DNA from: Planctomycetaceae bacterium
GTDB lineage: Bacteria; Planctomycetota; Planctomycetia; Planctomycetales; Planctomycetaceae
DNA: 49,632 bases
Assembly (NCBI GenBank): GCA_016795145.1
Contig: JAEUII010000447.1
Coordinates: 1-49,632, forward strand
Direction: 5' to 3'
Below, piece after piece: positions 1 through 7,348 of the stretch. The notes under the pieces were generated by a model. The model searched no databases. It was not told where the DNA came from and saw only the letters and a program-made list of their open reading frames with translations. Each line of letters starts with the position of its first letter. The first letter of the stretch is position 1. The position numbers were made by a program, and so were the translations under genes.

Positions 1-245
1 TAGCGTTGTTGCTGGTTTGCAAGTCCGACTGGATCTCGGCACTCTTTTAACAACTATATATTTTAAAAAACCTGATCGTTAGGCGGAGGTGGGGGTGGTA
101 CTCGGTGGGCTTCCGCCCAGCCGCTCGCCTTTTTAAGATGCGTGCACGACGGCAAAATTTTTGTCACACTACGCGTTCCTTCCAAGTCCAATCCCCCGCG
201 TGCGGTCTGCCTTGCGCGTTCCTGCCTGCTTTTCGGAGAATTTCA

Positions 246-1691
246 ATGTCGCGACTGACCCGACGTTCGGCCCTTCTCAGCGGTCTCAGTGCCGGTCTGT
301 TCCTTGCAGCTCCTCGAGTCACCGCGGCGGCGATCCGCGCGAACAACTCCGTGCGAATGGGTTTTGTGAGCTGCGGCGGGCGAGCCAACGAGCTGATGGG
401 GGCCTTTGGGAACGTCAAAGACACGGACGTGACCGCCTTGTGCGATCCGGATGAAGCGCGTCTGGGAAAAACGAAGGAGCGGTTTCCAAAGGCGAAAGGC
501 TTTGCAGATCTTCGCAAGCTGATTGAATCACCGGACGTCGATGCGGTTGTCGTTGCGACCTGCAATCACTGGCACTGTCTGGCGGCCATCTGGGCCATGC
601 AGGCCGGCAAAGATGTTTATGTTGAGAAGCCGTTGTCGCACAGTCAGTGGGAAGGGGATCAGACGGTTGCGGCCGCTCGCAAGTACAACCGCATTTGTCA
701 GGTAGGAACTCAGCAGCGATCTGACCCGATGCAGGCCGAGATCAAAAAGTTCCTTCACAAGGATCGATCACTTGGCTCATTGGTTTCCGTGCGAGTCAAC
801 CGTTACGGAGTTCGTGGACCCATCGGCAAGCGACCGACACCGCTGGCGATCTCAGACAAGGTGAACTACGACCTTTGGCTCGGCCCGGCGCAGGACGAAC
901 CGATCTTTCGTGATAACCTCCAGTACGACTGGCACTGGGACTGGAACACAGGCTCCGGCGAAATGGGAAACTGGGGCGTGCATGTACTGGATGACGTTCG
1001 CAATGTGATCTTCCAGGACGCAGTGACTCTGCCGAAGCGCATTCTGGGCGGAGGTGGACGAGTCGCCTGGAACGACGCCGGTGAAACTCCCAACGTTCAT
1101 TTCGTCTACTTCGATACGGGCATCGCGCCGGTAGTGATTGGACTCAGCAATCTCACTGCGGGACCAGATCAGAAGGGATCCCCAAAAGTGCCGGGACCTG
1201 GGAGTGGCTACATTGGCTACTTTGAAGGCGGACGGATTGAAGGCCAGCGAGGCAGTGCGGTGGCCATGGATTCCGACGGCAAAGTCATTCAGCGTTTTAA
1301 GGGAACCAGCGGCATGGGACTGCATCAGCAGAACTTCATCGATGCCGTTCGCAGCAGAGATCGCAGCCAGTTGAACACCGAAGTGGAAGTCGGACACCAC
1401 TCGACCGGCTGGTGCAACCTCGCCAACATCGCCTTCCGCGAAGGCGGCAAGTTCTCACATGAGACGTTGATGAGCATCGACCTGAACATCTGGCAGACTC
1501 TGATGAAAGAGATGCACGAGCACCTCCTGGCCCACCAGATTCGCCCCGATGACGCCGCGCTGAAAGTCAGCACCATGCTCACCATCGACCCCACCACCGG
1601 CCGCTTCACCGGCAACTCCGAATCCGCCAACCAATGGCTCAAGCGCGAATACCGCAAAGGCTATGAAGTTCCAGAACTGACGACGGGCTGA
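246..1691 (+). CDS. Gfo/Idh/MocA-family oxidoreductase with Tat signal
   Basis: A 481-residue NAD(P)-dependent oxidoreductase of the Gfo/Idh/MocA family, which usually acts on sugars, inositols or their derivatives. The N-terminus carries a twin-arginine export signal (TRRSALL followed by a hydrophobic stretch, residues 5-29), so the protein is probably exported already folded. The Rossmann fold starts near residue 37 with a glycine-rich loop (GFVSCGG, 39-45), and the family EKP motif is at 127-129. The C-terminal half is the usual alpha/beta substrate domain. An upstream in-frame start at 105 exists, but I chose 246 because GGAG sits seven bases before it and the Tat signal begins there. Substrate cannot be read from sequence. 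Such Tat-exported paralogues are very common in planctomycetes. The gene looks unrelated to the island downstream. Confidence 0.9.
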   Translation: MSRLTRRSALLSGLSAGLFLAAPRVTAAAIRANNSVRMGFVSCGGRANELMGAFGNVKDTDVTALCDPDEARLGKTKERFPKAKGFADLRKLIESPDVDAVVVATCNHWHCLAAIWAMQAGKDVYVEKPLSHSQWEGDQTVAAARKYNRICQVGTQQRSDPMQAEIKKFLHKDRSLGSLVSVRVNRYGVRGPIGKRPTPLAISDKVNYDLWLGPAQDEPIFRDNLQYDWHWDWNTGSGEMGNWGVHVLDDVRNVIFQDAVTLPKRILGGGGRVAWNDAGETPNVHFVYFDTGIAPVVIGLSNLTAGPDQKGSPKVPGPGSGYIGYFEGGRIEGQRGSAVAMDSDGKVIQRFKGTSGMGLHQQNFIDAVRSRDRSQLNTEVEVGHHSTGWCNLANIAFREGGKFSHETLMSIDLNIWQTLMKEMHEHLLAHQIRPDDAALKVSTMLTIDPTTGRFTGNSESANQWLKREYRKGYEVPELTTG

Positions 1692-1992
1692 TCGACCTCG
1701 TCGTCGTGGCGAAAAACACGATTCGGGAGGGCGATGGTCCTCCTGAGCCGCATTCAGTCCTGGGCTACCGACGCTGCAGCGGCTCGGCGGGAGCCTCGCC
1801 CGGTCGGCCTCCGTCTTAGAGCGAGCGGTTAGTCGTTGCCGCCCACAAAAACAGGTGATTTTTGAGGGAAAATCGCCAATTGAGGAAAGTTTACATTTTT
1901 CGGAAGCCGCTGATGCAAGGCCACTCCGGGATGTTCCTTAAACAGGTGGTGTCGTGAGAACGAGACAACCATCTTCAAAAGGGCACCCCCAA
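1692..1992. other. Intergenic stretch before the ESCRT-III-like operon
   Basis: About 300 bases with no convincing gene. There is a GC-rich segment with short inverted repeats around 1780-1815, then an AT-richer part (about 1845-1905) that is the natural place for the promoter of the next gene. I could not pick out a definite -35/-10 pair. An in-frame GTG at 1954 could extend the next gene by 13 residues. Confidence 0.4.
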
Positions 1993-2634
1993 ATGACCAA
2001 GCTCATCAACTGGCTCAAAGCACTGTTCGGAACCAAGGGAAAAGTCAGCCGTCAGACGCTGCAGAACGTTTCGGCGGAGGACATCCGACGCGAAAAGATC
2101 AAGGTGGAACAGACCGAGAACCGCGTCACTCGCGAGATCGAAGAACTGGAGCAGCAGAAGGACGCACTGTTTTCAAAGGGTGTGTCGGCCGGATCTGATC
2201 GGCAGAAGCTTCAGTACGCCCGCAAGATCAAGGAACTGGATGCACAGGTTCAGGCACGCGACCAGCAGCTCGCACTGATTTCCAGAAACCTGCGTGTACT
2301 GAACGGCATCGCACAGCTCAAAGAGAATGAGCGAGTGCTGCGAGACCTTGGCATGGAAGGTCTCGTGAACAAGATGGATCTGACGGAACTTCAGACCTAT
2401 GTGGAGAAGGCAACTGTTGAAGGACAGTTCCACATGGAGAAGTTCAATGAGATCCTGGGGGCACTTCAGAGTGCTGAAGGTGTCTACAAATTCGAAAGTG
2501 ACGATGCCGATACGCTGGCGATCCTGGACCAGATGAATCGTGCTGCCGACCTGAGGGTACGCGACGGTGTTCGACTCGCTGAAATGGCGATCCAGAAGGA
2601 AGCGGCTTTGTCGAACGAGGCTGTCGCTGGCTGA
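1993..2634 (+). CDS. ESCRT-III/PspA-superfamily-like coiled-coil protein (first copy)
   Basis: A 213-residue, almost wholly helical protein. Residues about 25-110 form a long charged helical hairpin broken by a short GVSAGSD turn, followed by shorter helices (about 115-205). This is the layout of Snf7/CHMP and PspA/Vipp1 proteins: a long alpha1-alpha2 hairpin, then amphipathic alpha3-alpha5. The start (MTKLINWLKALFG) is amphipathic and could contact membrane. The next gene encodes a Vps4-like ATPase and the one after that a second protein of the same layout, which supports the call. I chose ATG 1993 over GTG 1954 because the amphipathic start begins there. Coiled coils resemble each other by composition, so family membership needs profile or structure comparison. 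A plain coiled-coil scaffold is the alternative. Confidence 0.6.
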   Translation: MTKLINWLKALFGTKGKVSRQTLQNVSAEDIRREKIKVEQTENRVTREIEELEQQKDALFSKGVSAGSDRQKLQYARKIKELDAQVQARDQQLALISRNLRVLNGIAQLKENERVLRDLGMEGLVNKMDLTELQTYVEKATVEGQFHMEKFNEILGALQSAEGVYKFESDDADTLAILDQMNRAADLRVRDGVRLAEMAIQKEAALSNEAVAG

Positions 2635-2660
2635 CGTTGGCTGTCCTTCGGATTTCTTAT

Positions 2661-2691
2661 GCCACGCCTTCTTCTTCGGCGTGGCGTTTTT
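2661..2691 (+). terminator. Rho-independent terminator or attenuator
   Basis: Perfect 8-bp stem GCCACGCC/GGCGTGGC (2661-2668 with 2678-2685) with a 9-nt loop, followed by GTTTTT. It lies 27 bases after the first ESCRT-III-like gene and before the Vps4-like gene, so it may reduce rather than abolish downstream expression. Confidence 0.8.
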
Positions 2692-2732
2692 CCTGCTGCA
2701 TCTGTTGATCAAGTCAGTGTGAGGATATTGCC

Positions 2733-3911
2733 ATGGCAGTGGATATGAGTCGGCTACAGCGAACCGTACTTGATGATGCGATTCGGCGTGCCCAGATTAT
2801 TCAACAGTCGGGAGCGAAGCAGGCCGCGGCAGAAGCCTGGGACCACGCTGCTCGCCATGCAGAGAACTTTGCAGCTCTGGCGTCAACCGAGGCCGAGAAG
2901 GCTCGTCGTCGTGCCACGGCCGATGAGCTTCGAATGCTGGCGAAGAAGCAGGAGCAGCAGCTTCGTCCTGCAGCTCCACAAAGCACCGCAGGTGGCTGCT
3001 CTGCGGAGGAAGCGGATGAGTTCCGTGAGGCTGCCTGCAGACTCGTCCACAAGTCCGGCATTCGATTCGAAGATATTGCCGGCCTGAAAGAGACAACAAC
3101 AGAGATTCAGGCAGCGTTCGCACTGTCATTGGCGAAGGCTCCAGCGGGTGTTGATATCCCGCAGATGCACAGTTTGCTGTTCTACGGTCCTCCAGGATGT
3201 GGCAAGACGCTGCTTGCTGCCGCTGTCAGTAACGGGCTGGACGCCACATTCTTCTCAGTCAAAGTCTCAGATCTCCTGTCTCGATACTTTGGAGACTCCC
3301 CGAAGATGGTGCAGGCTTTGTATGACGAAGCGCGAAGTCGCGGGAACAGCGTCATCTTTCTGGATGAATTCGATGCGTTAGCGACGAGTCGTTCTGGTTC
3401 AGACAGCTCAGCTGATCGGCGGCTGCTTGTCAGTCTGCTGACGGAACTTGATGGGCTCAAAGAGAAAGATGGCGGAGCTCAGGTCTTGACGATTGCTGCC
3501 ACGAACCGTCCCTGGGATCTGGATGATGCAATCCTGAGCCGCTTTGAAAAAACTGTTTATATCCCGCTGCCGGATGCAGAAGCTCGTCGACGGATGCTGG
3601 AACTGCATCTGAATGAGAAGGGTTATCGGGTCGAGATCTCTGACGAAGAACTCATTCGACAGACAAACGGTCTCTCAGGCCGGGAGATTTCGCATCTCTG
3701 CAAGCTCATGATCAAGCAAATGATGCAGGAGGCGAATCCCAACCTGGCGGCACTGGCAGGCAAAGGTCGAGCTGCGATGGAAAGTTACTCCATACGAGTT
3801 GAACCCCTGACACTGCAGCATCTTCAACACGCCCGAACTCAGATCCAGCCACGGACAACGCCGGAAGCGATCGAGCTATTCCGTCGATGGGCAAACGACG
3901 GCTGCTCGTGA
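2733..3911 (+). CDS. Vps4-like AAA ATPase with MIT-like N-terminal domain
   Basis: A 392-residue AAA ATPase. Residues about 12-78 form an Ala/Arg/Glu-rich three-helix region resembling an MIT domain, the module by which Vps4, spastin and katanin-type ATPases bind ESCRT-III tails. The AAA core begins with FEDIAGL (112-118). It has Walker A GPPGCGKT (152-159), Walker B VIFLDEFD (207-214), sensor-1 Asn258 in AATNRP, and an arginine-finger region LSRFEKTVYIPLP (268-280). That last motif is distinctive of the Vps4/meiotic clade. The C-terminus (ELFRRW near the end) resembles the final Vps4 helix. ESCRT-III-like genes lie on both sides, so the likely job is to remodel or disassemble those polymers at a membrane. 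The MIT assignment is inference from helix pattern and context; the AAA call is firm. Confidence 0.85.
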   Translation: MAVDMSRLQRTVLDDAIRRAQIIQQSGAKQAAAEAWDHAARHAENFAALASTEAEKARRRATADELRMLAKKQEQQLRPAAPQSTAGGCSAEEADEFREAACRLVHKSGIRFEDIAGLKETTTEIQAAFALSLAKAPAGVDIPQMHSLLFYGPPGCGKTLLAAAVSNGLDATFFSVKVSDLLSRYFGDSPKMVQALYDEARSRGNSVIFLDEFDALATSRSGSDSSADRRLLVSLLTELDGLKEKDGGAQVLTIAATNRPWDLDDAILSRFEKTVYIPLPDAEARRRMLELHLNEKGYRVEISDEELIRQTNGLSGREISHLCKLMIKQMMQEANPNLAALAGKGRAAMESYSIRVEPLTLQHLQHARTQIQPRTTPEAIELFRRWANDGCS

Positions 3912-4002
3912 CAGCCTGACGTCGTTCAGCGACTTTCACCGCATGCTGTGAGTATGCGAAATCGGAATCTGTGAAGCGTACTTTTGAATGAAGGAAACAC
4001 CG

Positions 4003-4620
4003 ATGGCTTTCTTTGGACTTTTTCGATCGCGTGAAGAACGAGACGCTGAGCTGCGAACACGAGTGCGTCAGGGGACCATGCGGATTCAGAAGTTTGTGAA
4101 TCAGCTCCGTCGACAGGCGGAGACATACGCGTCACTGGCTCGCCGAGCCTTCGATCTGGATGACCAGGAGCAGTTCCGACAGCTTGCGGCGGGGTACCTC
4201 CAGAGTCTGGAGACGATCAACCGCTGGGAACGCTACATGGTAAAGCTCAAGGCTCTGGAACTGCGTCGACATGAAACGGAAGCGACGCGAGAATTTCTGA
4301 CGAGTATGAATGCACTGACATCGTCGATCCTGAACGGCGTTCGTCCGGAAGACGTGGCGGCTCTGAACATGGACATGGAAGCCGCGACACAGCGATCCGA
4401 AGAACTGAGCGAGGCACTTGCGGACGCGATGGACGAATCGATTACTCACGTGGATCGAACCAGCAGCCTGCAGCCGGAGTTCCTGGTTCAATCCGTTGAC
4501 GGGGCCGAAAAGCGACTCGAATCTCTGTCTCGCACGGGCACCAGTGACACAAGCCATGAGAAAGACTTCTGGCAGGCCATCGAACGACAGAAGCGAGGCG
4601 AGAAACTGGACAGAGTCTAA
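4003..4620 (+). CDS. ESCRT-III/Snf7-like helical protein (second copy)
   Basis: A 205-residue helical protein that starts with a hydrophobic, membrane-contact-like MAFFGLF. Residues about 15-90 form a basic helical hairpin with a DLDDQEQF turn, as in alpha1-alpha2 of Snf7/CHMP proteins. An amphipathic middle and an acidic helix (about 105-150, rich in Met, Glu and Asp) follow, then a variable tail. In CHMP proteins the basic front and acidic back control autoinhibition and polymerisation, and tail motifs bind MIT domains. The gene follows the Vps4-like ATPase by about 90 bases. I chose ATG 4003 over 3988 because AAGGAAA stands seven bases upstream. Evidence is the helical layout, charge pattern and gene order rather than residue-level identity. 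Confidence 0.65.
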   Translation: MAFFGLFRSREERDAELRTRVRQGTMRIQKFVNQLRRQAETYASLARRAFDLDDQEQFRQLAAGYLQSLETINRWERYMVKLKALELRRHETEATREFLTSMNALTSSILNGVRPEDVAALNMDMEAATQRSEELSEALADAMDESITHVDRTSSLQPEFLVQSVDGAEKRLESLSRTGTSDTSHEKDFWQAIERQKRGEKLDRV

Positions 4621-4918
4621 GCGTTGAACAGTGACCGGCCGGAGAGGTTCCTTCGGCGACGATCCAGATGCCGTAAGGATCGAGGATTTCGTTACCTGTG
4701 GCAGGGAGTTGCTTGCGTCGTTCGCGTCCGGTTGTTTACCGTCATGGACGGTGCAAGAGTCAAGGACACTCCTCGTACGGCTGGTCGCGAACGGGAGATC
4801 ATTGACGAACATGCGAAGCCTTCGATACTGGAGCACTGGGAACGTGGAAGAGAGTTGCAAAAAGACACGTCCTGCTATTGCTGGTGGAGAGCGAACGGCG
4901 GAGCAAAAGACGGCTGGC

Positions 4919-6934
4919 ATGGAGTTTCCGGAAGGGAAACGATACCAGCGACTGAGTGATCCGATCTCCGGGGGCATGGGGATTGTCTTTAAAGCGTTGG
5001 ATTTGAACCTTGATATCGAGGTCGCCATTAAGCGGATTCGTCCGGAATTCGCCCGGAATGAAGAGCTGATTCGACGGTTTGAGCGGGAAGCGAAAGTCCA
5101 GGTAAGGTTAAGACACCCGAACCTGGTTCAGGTCAGAGACTACCTGAAAGATTCGTTTGGGCCATATCTTGTGATGGACTGGATTGAAGGTGAAAGTCTG
5201 GCAGCGGCGATCCAAACGCACAGGCCGATGAACTGGAGCGAAGCCTCGGTCCTGATCAGCAAGGTTGCGATGGCTTTGCAGGTGGCTCATGACGCGGGCA
5301 TTATCCATCGCGACATTAAGCCGGCCAATATCCTGCTCGACAAAAAGGGCGAACCCTTTATCACGGATTTCGGGCTGGCTCGTGTTGATGTGGGTGCGGA
5401 TGGTGCATCGGAGACGAACAAAGATGCGATGCTGGGGACGATCCACTTCATGTCACCCGAGCAGATTCGAAACCCGAAGGGCGTGACACATCTGAGCGAT
5501 GTCTGGAGCCTTGGGGCGACTCTGCATCAGGTTGTGACGGGGGTCGACGTGTTGGCCATGCGGGAAAGCAGGATTCCGGAGGCAATTCGTGAGATCGTAC
5601 TGAAGGCGATCGAACGCGAACCCGAGGAACGTTTCGGGACGATGAAGCAGTTTGCTGCGGACCTGATGAGAGCAGTGGAAGAAGGGCGTTCGAAGTCGAT
5701 GCTCCCCAAAACGGATTCAGCCGTTGCCCAGGAGGATCTTGCAGAGATCTGGCGGCAGACTCAGGAACAAACGGAGAAAGCCCACGCGAAGGCGAAAGCG
5801 ACAGCGGAAGAGTCGCACGACTATGCCGCGGCCGTTCAGATGATGGAGGCGATTCCGGAGAGACTTCGGCAGGCGAAGTTCTATGAAGAACTGGTGCAAA
5901 GGCGAGATCAGGTCCAGAGACTGGAGAAGACCATACGGGCCTGCGTCCATCAGTTGCAAACCGACGGTTTACAGGAAGCAATCATGGAATTGCTGACGCT
6001 GCAACCGAATCGGGCGGACATGAAGAAGCTGTTGAGCCAGCTAAGTGCTCAAACGCAACGCGATGCACACCCCGCTCCATCAAAGCCAGACAGCAACAAA
6101 TCTCAGGGATCATCCCCGGCACGGCTTGTGGCACCGTTTGATGTGAAGCAGGCCCGAGCTGCCCAGGACGCATGGGCGAAGCATCTTGGGATCGGTGTGG
6201 AAGTCACGAACAGTCTGGGGGTGAAGTTCCGCGTGATACCGCCGGGAACGTTTGATATGGGATCGCCTGCATCAGAACCGAATCGATATGGCGAAGAATC
6301 TCTGCACAAGGTGACAATCACACAACCGAAGCTCATGGGTATGTATCCGGTGACTCAAGGTGAATGGACGAAGCTGATCGGCAGTAATCCGAGTCATTTC
6401 AAGTCCGTCTCCGGTCAGGACACCAGTCGTTTTCCCGTAGAGAGCGTGAGTTGGGAGGATTGTCAGGTGTTTCTGAAACGCCTGAATGAGTCTCATGGGA
6501 TGAAGGGTTGGCGTTATCGACTGCCAACTGAGGCAGAATGGGAATACGCGTGCCGTGCCGGCACGGTCACTCCGTTCTGGTTTGGCGGGGAGCTGAACGG
6601 CAAACAGGCCAATTGTGACGGGAACTATCCGTATCAGGCCAGCAAAGGGCCGTATCTTGAACGCCCGAGCGTTGTAGGGAGTTACGGAGCCAATGCGTTT
6701 GGTTTGTACGACCAGCCTGGTCAGGTGTGGGAATGGTGCCAGGATACGTATGGACAATATGAAACGGGTCCGGCCAAAGACCCCACGGGTCCGTCTTCAG
6801 GTTCGTCTCGTGTTTTGCGGGGCGGCTCGTGGCGCAGCAACGCGTACCGCTGTCGTTCTGCGTTCCGTTACGGCAATGCGCCGTCTCTCCGTCACGGCGA
6901 CATTGGTTTTCGTGTGTTGTGTGAGTTGAGTTAG
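4919..6934 (+). CDS. Ser/Thr kinase fused to FGE/C-type-lectin domain; DGR target 1
   Basis: About 671 residues. An N-terminal Hanks-type kinase has a glycine loop (SGGMG, 18-22), Lys38, HRD 130-132, DFG from 150 and an SPE-type APE motif. A charged helical linker (about 260-420) follows, then an FGE-sulfatase/C-type-lectin domain (about 426-671) with the RLPTEAEWEYACRAG and LRGGSW motifs. The last 45 residues contain a DGR variable region (6833-6904). The lectin-like domain probably binds a ligand and tunes the kinase. No transmembrane helix is evident. The reading frame is open back to 4631, but that extension looks non-coding. I chose ATG 4919 because the kinase fold begins immediately after it; its ribosome site is weak and ATG 4811 is an alternative. 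The 298 bases between the previous gene and this start hold nothing else. Confidence 0.88.
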   Translation: MEFPEGKRYQRLSDPISGGMGIVFKALDLNLDIEVAIKRIRPEFARNEELIRRFEREAKVQVRLRHPNLVQVRDYLKDSFGPYLVMDWIEGESLAAAIQTHRPMNWSEASVLISKVAMALQVAHDAGIIHRDIKPANILLDKKGEPFITDFGLARVDVGADGASETNKDAMLGTIHFMSPEQIRNPKGVTHLSDVWSLGATLHQVVTGVDVLAMRESRIPEAIREIVLKAIEREPEERFGTMKQFAADLMRAVEEGRSKSMLPKTDSAVAQEDLAEIWRQTQEQTEKAHAKAKATAEESHDYAAAVQMMEAIPERLRQAKFYEELVQRRDQVQRLEKTIRACVHQLQTDGLQEAIMELLTLQPNRADMKKLLSQLSAQTQRDAHPAPSKPDSNKSQGSSPARLVAPFDVKQARAAQDAWAKHLGIGVEVTNSLGVKFRVIPPGTFDMGSPASEPNRYGEESLHKVTITQPKLMGMYPVTQGEWTKLIGSNPSHFKSVSGQDTSRFPVESVSWEDCQVFLKRLNESHGMKGWRYRLPTEAEWEYACRAGTVTPFWFGGELNGKQANCDGNYPYQASKGPYLERPSVVGSYGANAFGLYDQPGQVWEWCQDTYGQYETGPAKDPTGPSSGSSRVLRGGSWRSNAYRCRSAFRYGNAPSLRHGDIGFRVLCELS

Positions 6935-7024
6935 TCCTCAGTCATCCTTGGCTTCTCTGGAGCCTCTGTGCTCTGATCTCTGTTCCTCTGACCTCTGTGC
7001 GATTCCTCTGTTGCGATTCTGCGA
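6761..7024 (+). repeat. 264-nt DGR-type repeat, copy 1 (variable region plus conserved flanks)
   Basis: Aligns without indels to the complement of 42023-42286. The 72 bases before the variable core differ at one position. The 120 bases after it, which run 90 bases past the stop codon, differ at two adjacent positions. The core (6833-6904) differs at 21. The conserved 3' part would contain the initiation-of-mutagenic-homing (IMH) site. It also carries a small hairpin at 6950-6964 (GGCTTC, TCT loop, GGAGCC, one wobble pair) present in both copies. Similarity stops sharply after 7024. Confidence 0.9.
6833..6904 (+). other. DGR variable region VR1 (24 codons)
   Basis: Lies between LRGGSW and GFRV of the FGE domain. 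Against VR2, differing codons are mostly NNC (for example CGC/AGC, TTC/CGC, TAC/GAC). Constant codons (GCG, TGT, CGT, TCT, GCG) lack adenine. The inferred template has AAC at codons 1-3, 5, 6, 11, 13, 14, 19 and 21-23, AAT at 15, GAG at 16, CCA at 17 and ATT at 24. This is the usual Asn-rich template pattern of DGRs whose targets have a C-type-lectin fold. Confidence 0.88.
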
Positions 7025-7348
7025 CTTTCTCAACTGCGTCTGACTGGCGCATTTTTCTTTGCCGCCTGTTGAACTAAAGAGTTTTCATCACCCGACACAT
7101 CAGTGAGGGACCGGAATGGCCGTGACTCGTAACAGTGGTCCCTCGCTCACGCAGGGGTTGAGGTCCATTTCAACAGGCTTTCAGGAAGCCCAGAACGACC
7201 AAACTGACGAAGGGCTGATTTTGGACGTAAAGAAAATTCGTGAACTTGTTGCAAGGGTGGCGAGAATTGGACCTTGAGAGTGGGGAAGATGGTGTTTTGA
7301 TCCGGTAAACGGCAGGATCAGACGAGCGAAGATTCCTTCAGGGTCCAC
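6935..7348. other. Intergenic region: VR1 downstream repeat, then leader of the CHAT gene
   Basis: The first 90 bases belong to the shared DGR block, with runs of CTCTG and CCTCTG. Beyond 7024 I see no gene. A pair of inverted segments, GAGGGACC (7105-7112) and GGTCCCTC (7137-7144), could form an 8-bp stem with a 24-nt loop. There is no T-run after it, so I do not call it a terminator; a regulatory structure or operator is possible. The promoter of the CHAT gene should lie between here and 7348. Confidence 0.45.

Noticed and set aside
4631..4918. N-terminal extension of the first kinase-FGE protein
   Set aside because: The translation looks non-coding, with no domain, and the kinase fold starts right after ATG 4919.
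4132..5028. A 298-codon minus-strand open frame
   Set aside because: It covers the complement of the second ESCRT-III-like gene and the start of the kinase, without motifs; a shadow.
4919..6934. Calling the FGE-domain proteins sulfatase-maturing enzymes
   Set aside because: The protein is a kinase fusion, lacks the catalytic Cys pair in this copy, and its active-site region is the DGR variable region; a binding role fits better.
7105..7144. Inverted repeat GAGGGACC/GGTCCCTC as a terminator
   Set aside because: Long loop and no T-run; it is also 170 bases from the stop codon. Kept only as a possible regulatory structure.
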